Origin: Collybia mongolica
Taxonomy: Eukaryota; Basidiomycota; Agaricomycetes; Agaricales; Clitocybaceae
DNA length: 64,000 bases
Reading direction: 5' to 3'
Assembly (NCBI GenBank): GCA_013420905.1
Contig: JAAXNY010000009.1
Span: forward strand, 1,798,001 to 1,862,000
Every line of letters begins with the position of its first letter. Position 1 is the first letter of the stretch. The notes beneath the pieces were generated by a model, which was not told the DNA's origin, did no database searches, and saw only the letters and a list, made by a program, of their open reading frames with translations. Shown here piece by piece: positions 1 through 9,199 of this stretch. The translations under genes and the position numbers were made by a program.

Positions 1-996
1 TGGAGAACACATCCTCAAATTTGTGGACGTGCGCCGGTGCTAGATCGAAAAACGTCTTGGGTTGCGCATTACGATCAAAGGAGTCTGCGATCTGCTGGGA
101 CGCGTTCTTCCGGGCTTCCGTTTGGATCTTTTCTGCTAGTCGCTGCGAGATGGTTTGGGTTGTCCGAATCTCTTCCGGTGCCTTCTGAAACTGTCCTGGT
201 TCGCCGATGTTGACCACGAAGATACGGTCGCCCTCTTCGATGCAATCTTCAAGGGCGATATCTCCTTCGTGCTCAGAGTCGGGAACCTCTCCAATTTCTG
301 TTTCTGGTTCGGGCATGGGTCCTGCGTGACAGGCGTTGATGCGGGCCTCCAATTTACGCTTCTCCGCCTTTTCCGATTTAACCTCGTTCGCGCAGGTCCG
401 ACATTTGTCGGGACAGCGACTCATCTTCACCTCGTTGGTCTGCCAGTTGATCTCCGGGTTGTGCTCCTGCAACCAAGTGTAGCCCAGTATGAGATCCTGC
501 TTCCCTAGGCTGGTGACCGCGAAGTGGGTGCGTTCTGAGTGACCGTTGTACCGGAGGATGAGGTCTACGATCTCCAAAATAGACCCGTTCTCGTTCGGAG
601 TGCCGTCGACGTTGAACACCGGAATAGTGCGAACTAGCTTGCGCGAGGTCAACCTGTTCCTCCGCACGAATTCAGAATCGATGAAAAGGCCCGTTGCTCC
701 CAAGTCTACCAAGCTGTTCGTCGCGAATGTCTCGCCTGTGTCGGTCGTCTGAAGTTCAATCTTGAGCTTCAGCGAGTGAGTGCTGGGGGTGGCGGCGACT
801 ACGAATTGCTTGGGTAGAGCTCGTTCCCATCGGGGGAGTCTCTGGCGCGGCGGTTTAGGGACGGGGATGGTATCTTGTACGGCTTCTGTAGTAGTTTCGG
901 GTGTTTGGGAAATTTCAATTGTATTCTCAACTTCTAAACACGCGAACCTATTTACAGATGACAGCGAGGGCGTACTGTTCACTCGCTGTCTGCTAC
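1..996 (-). CDS. Ty3/Gypsy Pol polyprotein, N-terminal part (aspartic protease), cut by window edge
   Basis: Minus-strand frame open from the Gag/Pol overlap to base 1, with no ATG of its own; it lies in the -1 frame relative to Gag. After a linker rich in T, P and E comes a retroviral-type aspartic protease: the active-site motif reads LVDLGATGLFID around 680-720, and the flap/C-terminal part contains DLILGYTWLQEHNPEINW around 430-490, typical of Agaricomycete Gypsy elements. A short Cys pair (SRCPDKCRTC) follows. Canonical proteases have D-[ST]-G; here the residue after the catalytic Asp is Leu, which may reduce activity or be a lineage variant. Reverse transcriptase, RNase H and integrase would lie to the left, outside the window. 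It would be made as a Gag-Pol fusion. Confidence 0.85.
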
Positions 997-2145
997 AAAA
1001 CCCTCTTGAGTGGTTGCGAACGTTTCCCCTTCTTCCGCCGGCGGTTCGACTTGTGCGTCTATCATCGCGAAGATGTGCTGCGCGAACTCATGCTGCTCCT
1101 CCATTGACATGAACCGCGTGTCGTAGCGGAGGGGGCAGTCCTTCCGGAAATGGCCCGGCTGCTTACATTGGTGGCAGGTCTCGATGTTCGTTCGAGCCCT
1201 CCGCATCGCGTCTACATCCATCGGAACCGGTGGAGGGAGAGCAGGGGGCGGCGGAGGTGGTGGTGGCGCCATCCGTTGCAGCGTTGGGGCTGAGAAGTGT
1301 GGCGGTGCGCGAAACGCCGAGGTAGTGCGTGCGGGAGGTGCGCGAGCCGCCGGTTTAGTGCTCAGGAAGGCCTCGTTGGTGAGGCGGTTTTCATCGCACT
1401 TCATCGCCGCTACATACCACTGTTCCGGCTGATCGTCCGCTGGTCGTCCCACTGCCATCGTCGCGATCTGCGACTGAATCTCCCCGCTCAGTCCCTTCCG
1501 GTACTTCACCACAATTGTCAACCCCTCCTTGTATCCCGACTTGTCGATGAGATCCCTGAACTCATCCGTGTAGTCGTCCACCGATCGCGATCCTTGGTGG
1601 TAGCTGCTCATTTCCAACCTCGTAATCGCCCGCTGCGCTTCGCTCTGCACGAAGAAGTTGACCGCGAAGTCGGTGCGGAATAGGGCCCATGTCGCGTACT
1701 TCGGGTTCCCGGTAGCGGTCTGGTATCGCATGGCCCGGTCCGCGAACAGATACGCTCGGCCTTTCTTCATGAAGGTGTACGCCCACCATACCTGCGTCAC
1801 TTCATCCGCGAACTGGTGTGGTACAAGATTTATATACAGTTCGCATGCGTTAATGAACGCACGCCCTCGTTCGCGCGATCCGTCGAAGTCATCAGGAAGC
1901 GATGGCCGGAGTGCCGAAGGTCGTCCCGAATTAACGTGGGTCGTGGGGGGAGGTGTTGATACATTATTTACAGGGGCGCTGGGTGCAGGGGTATTGACCG
2001 GGGGTGGGGGAGCCGCAGTTTGGAGCGCGATCAGCGCGTTGATGCTGTCGGTGAGCTTCTTAAGCTGCTCGGCTTGTTCCTCCGCCTTCCTATTGAGATC
2101 TCCTACGTCTCGTTCGATGTTATCCATCCTCGTTTCAGCGTCCAT
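979..2145 (-). CDS. Ty3/Gypsy Gag (capsid/nucleocapsid)
   Basis: Structural protein of the Gypsy element, about 388 aa from the first ATG (codon at 2145). An N-terminal coiled-coil-like stretch is followed by a Pro-rich linker, a retrotransposon gag domain (residues about 85-270, ending near QPEQWYVAAMKCDENR), a poly-Pro tract and one CCHC zinc knuckle, CHQCKQPGHFRKDC, that would bind RNA. The frame is open upstream of the ATG to a TAG near 2303, with sequence that resembles Gag N-terminus (LTSRDRDLTAAIAKF) but no earlier ATG. The true start may therefore be lost or non-AUG. It ends with TGA at 979-981, overlapping Pol. Codon use is GC-rich like the neighbouring genes, so the copy looks fairly young. 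Confidence 0.88.
   Translation of the reverse strand: MDAETRMDNIERDVGDLNRKAEEQAEQLKKLTDSINALIALQTAAPPPPVNTPAPSAPVNNVSTPPPTTHVNSGRPSALRPSLPDDFDGSRERGRAFINACELYINLVPHQFADEVTQVWWAYTFMKKGRAYLFADRAMRYQTATGNPKYATWALFRTDFAVNFFVQSEAQRAITRLEMSSYHQGSRSVDDYTDEFRDLIDKSGYKEGLTIVVKYRKGLSGEIQSQIATMAVGRPADDQPEQWYVAAMKCDENRLTNEAFLSTKPAARAPPARTTSAFRAPPHFSAPTLQRMAPPPPPPPPALPPPVPMDVDAMRRARTNIETCHQCKQPGHFRKDCPLRYDTRFMSMEEQHEFAQHIFAMIDAQVEPPAEEGETFATTQEGFVADSE
997..1003 (-). promoter_or_regulatory. -1 ribosomal frameshift heptamer at the gag/pol junction
   Basis: On the minus strand the Gag frame reads G GGT TTT, i.e. the heptamer GGGTTTT, which fits the X XXY YYZ slippery rule exactly. It lies 15 nt upstream of the gag stop. 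Slipping back one base enters the frame that continues without stops into the protease. The rule is established for retroelement Gag-Pol synthesis; use of this particular site is inferred. Confidence 0.7.
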
Positions 2146-2407
2146 TGGCCGGAGTAGGAGTTCCACTTCTAGTTCGGAGGAGGGTGGAGAGGGCGATTCT
2201 TGCGCGGTCTTGACGGATTCTGTATCGGAGCTGACAGTTTCTGCCGATCGGAATTTGGCAATGGCTGCGGTGAGGTCGCGGTCTCTGCTGGTGAGAGTAT
2301 TCTACTGTAAGGGCAACTCCGGCGGAGTGCGCGCGAACTTAGTAGAGCGGGCCGACGCTGAGGAGGGGATCCTAAGAGAATACTCTGAGGAGCCTCCATC
2401 AGGGGGG

Positions 2408-2753
2408 GTGTGCTATATACCTAGTACTACATTAAATACACGTTCCCGGTGCGGTACGACGACACGTGTTGGGCTAGCGAAGGTCACGTGACCGTGCCCT
2501 TGATAGTCCGAACAAGTGCGAAGTCCGGCGGCGAACTGCGCGCGAAGTAGAGAGTGGGGGTGCGTGTGGGCGTAGGTAATGAACGTGCGATGTAGTGAAT
2601 GTAATTGAGTGAGCGCGAAGTAAGCAGAGAAATTGTATCGTAAGTCGGCGGGATGACTGAGTCGTGAATCGGCGAAGTAGAAGTCGGCAGAGTGAGATTC
2701 AGCGAAGTAAGGCTAGATCGGCGAAGTAAGGTGGAACTGGAGTTCCCCTTACA
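2408..2753 (-). repeat. probable 5' LTR of the Ty3/Gypsy element
   Basis: Read on the minus strand the segment starts TGTAAGGGGAACTCC and ends in TAGCACA, giving TG...CA ends, and sits directly upstream of Gag. The interior has several copies of short GCGAAGTA/GGCGAAGTAG-like words. The second LTR lies outside the window, so the ends and the 5-bp target duplication cannot be confirmed. A classical tRNA primer site was not obvious next to the CA end. Confidence 0.45.
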
Positions 2754-3353
2754 GTTGGTGTGGCCATGGGGGGTTGGTGGATGGGCTGATCTGCCTGATC
2801 TGTCTGTCCTGACACAGGGTTGGGACCCTGGGAAGACTCCCATGGGGTTGATTCTCCATTGGATTGCATGCTGTGTGACATCTGTCCAGAGTGGATCTAA
2901 AAGGAGAAGATTAGTAAAAAGAAGCAGAGCGAAAATAGTTACGAGTTTTGTCTTTTGTTTTTGGTCAAATCAAACTGTAATGGGCAAGGCACAGTCCAGG
3001 CTGTTAAACAAGCAAGTATGAGTGGTTACGAGCAAGTGAGAGGGTTTGCGAAGGAAACAAGACCCAAAACTGGTGTTGATTTGACAAAGTTGTTACAAAC
3101 GCTAACCAGCCACCAGATATGGTCAGATATAAATACATACAAACAGCGTCCGTTTGACTACATCAAGAGTGAGCGAGAGTCCATCAGAGCTCGTTGAAAA
3201 GGTAAGTAAATGTTTGGTAGCTAAGAAAGACCATGGTGTGCTAATAGACCATGGTCCGAGGACCTGACCCTTACAGCATGGCATTTCATGAGCCCCTATC
3301 ATCTTGGGTTGAAGGGTAAAGCTGCCACATGGGCTGTAAGGAAGCAAAAGCAT
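2754..3353. other. non-coding stretch between Gypsy LTR and MITE
   Basis: Six hundred bases without a convincing gene. Short open frames exist but none matches a family I recognise or has plausible splice structure. The word CCATGGT occurs twice close together at 3230-3255. Confidence 0.5.
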
Positions 3354-3499
3354 CACCCTCAGTAAAAAAAAGTAGTATTTAGTTGATTCCTAGTCCAAAA
3401 TTTTGACATAGTCAGAGAAAAGCTGTGAGCATAAAGTTAGCTGAGAATTGTATTTTTTGACTAATGTTAAAATTTCTGACTATTCTTTTACTGAGGGTG
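3354..3499. mobile_element. 146-bp MITE with 14-bp terminal inverted repeats
   Basis: A perfect 14-bp inverted pair, CACCCTCAGTAAAA at 3354-3367 and its complement at 3486-3499, bounds an AT-rich non-coding core; similarity continues imperfectly inside (AAAGTAGT against GAATAGTC). The CTCAGTAAA core resembles the CATCAGTAAA terminus of the Plavaka-type element at 9050-15019, so this may be a non-autonomous relative. No clear target duplication flanks it. Confidence 0.6.
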
Positions 3500-4280
3500 T
3501 GTCAATGTGTGATAACAAAGTTTGGCTGCACCCCAATGTTGTTTGATGAAATTCAGTTCACAGTGATACTTTGGATAGAAATCACATATGTGACCTCTTG
3601 ACATAACAAATTCCTCCAGCTGTGACTTTTGTAAAGTGAAATCCAGCTGGGTAAAGAGGAGGCACCAACAACAAAGTGGGTACTATAAAACCCATTCTAT
3701 TTTGGGATGCAATCAACAATGAGATCCTGGCCTCACTTGACATCATCCCAAAAAGGCCCATTTGTGAGGGGACAGCATGATGTTGGCTTGTCCATTTGGG
3801 TTATTGACTTGACTTAGCCCTAAAGAGGGAGTCAGCAGATGTTAGACTTGCAGAGTCAACAGTCTTTTTGAACAAACAAATGACAAACCAGATTGACTTA
3901 GTGGGTAAGGCCTAAACAGCCATAACAAAATGGGCCTGTTTTCTTAATGAATTCAATCAATTCAAGCTAATTCACTTTACTACATTCTAAATGGGAGACT
4001 TTTCACTGGGAATGAGCTGTCTTCTGAGAGCCGGATGGTACCTTATTGAATACTGATGGGATCGGGTTAGAGGATCTGAGATCATGCCGACGCCGGTTGG
4101 GTCGCGGATGGATGGAGGTTCCGTGCCGTCCTCCAGATATCACCTGACGCCTATTGCTCGGGGGCCGATGTCACTCGGACCGCAGGCGTGGGAAGGTAGT
4201 TAAATTAATGGTATCTATCAATATATCATTCCATAGTTCACGTCCATCGGAAAGGAAGGATAGTTTGATATAAAGGTGTA
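3500..4280. other. intergenic region, nothing recognised
   Basis: No gene or RNA was recognised. A GC-richer island at about 4080-4190 lies downstream of the TPR gene stop and may be 3' flanking sequence of a lost element. Confidence 0.4.
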
Positions 4281-5822
4281 TCATGTTCGAGATTGTTCCA
4301 CGAGATGTCTGGCGCGCGTGTAATTTCCCCAGAACACAACCCAGTCGGATTCTAGTGTTCCTTCCCCAGCCTCCCTTGTATCACTCTTGCCAGGAGGTGC
4401 CCCAGCCCAATCAACAGCACGCTCGTAACAGCGAAGTGCGATTCGGAGGTCTTTTCCTTGTGTCTCGTTTAATATGCCCATCAAATTCCAAGCTTCGGCT
4501 GCGGTTCGACGGGCATCTCGAAGTAAACCGTTGGCTGCTTTTTTTAGACCGCGTGAGTTATACGCCGGGAGAAGTCGAACATCATCGACGTGGGGAACTG
4601 GGTTGGTGGAACCACCTGGGTTACTTGTGAAGAGACCGGACAAACCTTGCACAACTCTCTCCGATGACTGAGCCGCAGAAGTTAACCAGTGAATGGAGGA
4701 TGCGGTAGGTTTTCGTTGGGCATGAAGGACTTCGGCTAAATGGATAGATAATAAAGCGGTTCGCTGGAGAAGATATAAAGCATGAAGGGCTTGTGGTGGT
4801 GAGGCAGATGCTATGGACTCTGGGGGGCGGATGGAACGAAGCATGTTGAGGGATGCTTCTTCGATAGACTGAGCACGACGCAGTTGTCCCGACTTGGCAT
4901 AAAATGCTGATAAGGAAACAAGAACACTAGATAGCAACCGTTGTGCAGAGGGTGAGGAGGGCGCAGAATCGAGTTTCACGGATATATTATCCAATGTTTC
5001 GAACGCCTCACCGGCAGTGATTCGGATAGCTCGAGACCACCATATCAATGCATCGTCCGCTCGGCCTAATTGAGAACTTATATCGCCAAGCTTCGCGGCA
5101 ATTTTCGCTGCATCGAAGCCATTTGTGGGCATACCAGCCCAGGCACGCACGTATTGGTCTCTGGAGTCTGGGAGGTAACCGGGTCCCAGGCGCTCCAAAA
5201 TCGTGGCACGACGTACCACAAGCTCTGTGATGGTTTGAGGGTCCAGTTTACCATTCAAGGCCCTATTCTCTGCAATAGATATCGCAGTATTGAGGAAATC
5301 CTCCGCCCGTTGTAAGCGAGCGTCAACGACATTCAGCCCGCCTGGTCCAACCAGACCGTTCCCTCGATTATCATCGGAGCCTATCACAGCTGTATTGTAG
5401 CCCACTCCCCAGTTACGTGCCATCCAAGCCGCCCGCACAATGTGTCTCGCTTTGAAGCCCAAGGCAACATCAGTGCCACCTCTAGAGATATCCCCTGTCC
5501 ACTTCTCTGTCTCCCGATCCCACTCCCACCTTTTCACTTCCGCATCTTGTTCGGGAGCTAGCTCTGCATGTTCCACGTAAAGATGGAGACCTTCGTATAC
5601 CGTGGCAGCAGTAGTTCCTAAAGCGATTAGACCCACGACAGAGAATTTGAAGAATCGCTTTCCAACATCAAGAACGAAAAGCGTGTGCTTCGCGAAATTC
5701 TCTTCAACGAAAACGGACGGCTCTGGGGTCGTATCTTTTCGCCACGGGGTGCGAGTGGTATAATGGCGCCCGCAACGGGGTATACCAGCCACCAGTGATT
5801 TTATAACGGATGTTTTCAGCAT
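4281..5822 (-). CDS. mitochondrial inner-membrane TPR protein, Mgr3-like
   Basis: Single-exon frame of 513 aa starting at the ATG at 5822. The N-terminus (residues 1-30) is basic, Ser/Thr-rich and lacks acidic residues, as expected of a mitochondrial targeting peptide. A single transmembrane segment lies at about 60-77. The rest is soluble and alpha-helical with several TPR-like repeats (AAKLGDISSQLGRADDALIWW, a second set near the ISIAENRALNG region, and an AEAWNLMGILNETQGKDLR helix pair near the C-terminus). This layout fits fungal Mgr3, the substrate adaptor of the i-AAA protease Yme1; a Yme1 homologue lies at 37.8-41.0 kb. The name is by architecture and impression, and another mitochondrial TPR protein is possible. 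Confidence 0.6.
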   Translation of the reverse strand: MLKTSVIKSLVAGIPRCGRHYTTRTPWRKDTTPEPSVFVEENFAKHTLFVLDVGKRFFKFSVVGLIALGTTAATVYEGLHLYVEHAELAPEQDAEVKRWEWDRETEKWTGDISRGGTDVALGFKARHIVRAAWMARNWGVGYNTAVIGSDDNRGNGLVGPGGLNVVDARLQRAEDFLNTAISIAENRALNGKLDPQTITELVVRRATILERLGPGYLPDSRDQYVRAWAGMPTNGFDAAKIAAKLGDISSQLGRADDALIWWSRAIRITAGEAFETLDNISVKLDSAPSSPSAQRLLSSVLVSLSAFYAKSGQLRRAQSIEEASLNMLRSIRPPESIASASPPQALHALYLLQRTALLSIHLAEVLHAQRKPTASSIHWLTSAAQSSERVVQGLSGLFTSNPGGSTNPVPHVDDVRLLPAYNSRGLKKAANGLLRDARRTAAEAWNLMGILNETQGKDLRIALRCYERAVDWAGAPPGKSDTREAGEGTLESDWVVFWGNYTRARHLVEQSRT

Positions 5823-6260
5823 GAAGACTAACGGAGTAGCATGTACTTAGACCGACCGTGACTCAGACCTAGTGATGAACTTCGGCGATGTCACACGATC
5901 GTGATCGGTAATTTACGCGTCGTTCGGGCGGCAATCTGCCATGGAAGACCAAGAATTATCCTTCTTCGGGTAATTATTAATTATGTCCCCACCCCAATCC
6001 GATTCAGGCATAATCATCCTGACAGTCCGGCCCCACAAGGGCCCACATACATCAAGATTTTGTGCAATATCAAGGCCTTCTACAGCGGGGCTAGCTTTCG
6101 AGCGTCAGATACCCACGGATAATATGCGAAGATCGAAGGCCTCGTTAGAGCCCCCATCTTCGAGACACGTGTAGTTCTCGGAGACAGTACTTATATCTGA
6201 TATCGCGAGGACATTGTGTCCGCTTCGCCTTCTCTCCTTGCACGTTCGCGTGACGACGTT
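5823..6260. other. divergent intergenic region, promoters of the TPR and GH5-like genes
   Basis: The 438 bases separate two divergently transcribed start codons (5822 minus, 6261 plus). No conserved element was recognised; the stretch must hold both promoters. Confidence 0.5.
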
Positions 6261-8625
6261 ATGTGCAGAGTTCTCATTTGGCAGCTCATCTTAAGCGCCC
6301 TGGTTATCACAGCCTCTGCTGTGAACCCATGGCCCACTTCTGCCTCAAAGAGAAACAATGGTCAACCACATCCACAGTTCGTTCAAACTCAAGACGGCAA
6401 TTTTTTCGTGAATGGGAGGTACAAAATTCTTAATATACTTATCGGAGGTCCACTAATAAACCATCTACAAGCCGGTTCCAGTTCGTCGGAACTAATGCAT
6501 ATTGGCTGCATGCTCTAAATTCGGATCAAGACATTGACAATACCTTGGCCGCTATCGCTGCTGCCAATATCACAGTGGTCAGGACTTGGGCTTTCAATGG
6601 TTTGTCTTGATATATACTGACTAAGGTTCAAGTATTTATCTTACGGCCTTTAACAGATGTCGAAACCGTTCCAGAGAACGGGACGTGGTTCCAGCATATC
6701 AGCAATGGAACTATCATGATCAATAACGGCACAAACGGACTACAAAGATTGGACAAGGTGATGGAACTAGCGCAAAAGCATGGAATTTACATTCTATTAT
6801 CTCTCACCAACAACTGGAATCCCCACCCACTGGATGAACCTGTGACCGCCGGTAGCACACGTTTAGCAACGAACGACACACGTCCACGAAACACGCTGAG
6901 CAACGATTATGGTATATTCATTAACCTCGAAATCACGTGTGGATCATCCTGATAGTTATTGGCCTAGGCGGTATGGATGTGTATGTAAGACAACTAGGAA
7001 GCAACCACCAACATGACCAATTTTTCACCAACGATACCATCATAAATGCCTTTAAGAACTACACGACAGCAATCGTTTCCCGTTTCAAGGACAACCCTTT
7101 CGTTATTGGCTGGTACGCATACTTTCACCTAGTCCCTAATCGTCAAGTAACTTACACTTATCTAGGGAATTGGCGAACGATCCCAGGTATCCAGGCTGGC
7201 CATGGATTTGTACTTCCCTTGCTAACTAGAAACTCAAGGTGCAGCTCTTCACTCCCAGCCTCACCTTCATGCGAAACGAGAGTCGTCACTAGTTGGCATT
7301 CTGATATAGCTCAGCATGTTCGGGCACAGGACGACAACCATCTAGTAGCTTCAGGGTGAGCATAAATACTCTATTGTCACGTATTCATAAATAATGTTGT
7401 ACTAGAAACCAAGGTTTTGTCTGCCCTGACTGTCAGAAACTATTCCAAATGCCTCCACCTCCTCCACCTGTTGCCCCTGCTCCGCCCCAGACCTCCTCTG
7501 CACCAGGCACTCGCCGACGACGCGCCCCTGGGCCTCCGACAAGAGCAAAGATGCTTAGAGAGCGAAAAGCCATGTGGAAGAAGGCCCGAAAATTTCAAAA
7601 GCGTACTGGAAAAGTCTCAGGGGGTGTTAGAATCAGGGGTCGTTGGATGGCGTCTCGTAAGCGCTTTATTTACCCTTACGTATGCTGTTATACTTACCTC
7701 TCTCAGCGGCTTTAAGGGCAGAAGACATAGGCGTTGGATCAGCCTTTGATGGCTCCCATGGCGTGGATAGCGAGGATATCATAAGTATTCCAGAGATCGG
7801 GTTTGGATCCTTCCAGCTGTTCCCAGATCAAAATGATTACCGAGCCGGCCCGGGAGATACAAGTCTCCCGCTGTTCAACCAGACACTCCAGGTTGGACTA
7901 GACTGGATTCGGTTTCAGGGAGAAACAGCAGCGCTGTAAGAAGCTGACAGAACAACACCTGGAAATATCCTGAACGCTCTTTCAGACTTCGCAAGCCAAT
8001 TACGCTTACAGGATTTGGGCTTGTCACCGCTGGAAATGCTGATGCCTTCGTGCCTTTCAATTCCACTGTAGCACCATCTGGCTCCGACCAAGGTACACAG
8101 CAGCTCGAATGCTTTGATTGAAGCTGACTATTTCACAAGCTCCAGCAGGGAACCCTCCACCACAGCAGCCATTCGGCATCACTGATGAGGAACGTGACGA
8201 GGCTTATCGCCAATGGCTGCAAGGTAAGAGTGCGCTCTTTTATAACCGGGCTCCTTGCTGAGAGGAGCTATAGCCGGGCTCGTGGCCGGGTTGCAGGGTA
8301 TGATCCAGTATCAGGTGTGTATTTCTTGTAATTTATTTTATCAGTCGGAACCGCGCAATTAATGAATTATCAGTGGGGACAAGGAAATCTTACTGCGAAA
8401 GAAGGAACGGCCATTTCCCCCATTCCCGATGAAAGTGGAACGACACCCAATCAGGATGAGACTGGTCGTTCTCCGAACGATGGATATTCGTCCCTGGGAA
8501 TTGGGTACGTATTCATAGCCTTTAACCTGCAAAGATCGACCCCCTCATCTTTGAATGTTTACAGTCAAGGCGGATTCCTCGACACCATAAAGGCTGCTAC
8601 ACATGAATTCGGTCCCGATGAATAG
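6261..8625 (+). CDS. secreted GH5_7 mannanase-like protein, 13 exons
   Basis: Exons: 6261-6418, 6472-6599, 6657-6911, 6968-7112, 7166-7186, 7239-7355, 7406-7656, 7707-7935, 7986-8092, 8146-8223, 8274-8314, 8374-8504, 8565-8625; the sum is 1722 nt, 573 aa. All introns are GT-AG and about 48-60 bp. A signal peptide (MCRVLIWQLILSALVITASA) leads into a GH5 mannanase fold: VGTNAYWLHAL, TVVRTWAFN, GGMDVYVRQ, ELANDPRC, DNHLVASG, then GFGSFQLFPDQ and GMIQYQWG. A Pro-rich, then strongly basic insert (about residues 277-355) interrupts the barrel. Canonical enzymes carry Asn-Glu as acid/base; here it is Asn-Asp (N233-D234), and the nucleophile position near 442-445 reads LTGF without Glu. The protein may therefore be a pseudoenzyme or act differently. 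Earlier GTG-initiated reading from 6216 was not used. Confidence 0.85.
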
Positions 8626-9049
8626 ATTTACTCTTTGACTTACCCCAACTATCTTTCTTCTAAGTATGTGTAGTTTACAAATTTTGTCACACTCCGAATG
8701 AGGACTTTACATATGACACTCAGATTTTAGCAGCTCTTGTTCCAGGAAAATTCATTGAACCATGTAAACAACTATTGTGCTCTAAAATATTGTACGTAAT
8801 GTCAGGCATTGGAGAACCTGACAGCCTTACAGAGCTTGATATGGTCTGGGGAGCAACCTTATTTGGCCTTCTCATGTATTATACTACCTGGTTGTGCTTC
8901 TCCCACTCCCTAATAATGCATTGATAATGTCTAACCATAATCTTTTATATACCTGATATTACAAATATCACTACTACTGTACTATTTCAATCAATTTGGC
9001 AGGTGGTGTGACCTGTGACCTACCTGAGGACCCCCGAATATGCTGGTGG
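8626..9049. other. intergenic region between the GH5-like gene and the Plavaka element
   Basis: AT-rich 3' flank of the GH5-like gene; no gene or repeat recognised. Confidence 0.5.
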
Positions 9050-9065
9050 CATCAGTAAAATCACA
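9050..9065 (+). repeat. left terminal inverted repeat of the Plavaka-type element
   Basis: CATCAGTAAAATCACA, matching the inverted right end at 15004-15019 at 14 of 16 positions. Confidence 0.75.
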
Positions 9066-9199
9066 CTTTTTATTTCAACTTTTTCAGCTTTTTGGCTTTA
9101 TAACAGCTACTCCTAAAGTCAAAAGTTCGTTAAGTAGAATAGCATGTTGACGTGTCATGTAAAGTTGAAAAAGTTAGAAAAGTGAGTAAAGTTCGTAAA

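Noticed and set aside
1658..2491. 277-aa plus-strand frame
   Set aside because: Antisense of Gag and LTR; the minus-strand frame has a zinc knuckle and gag motifs.
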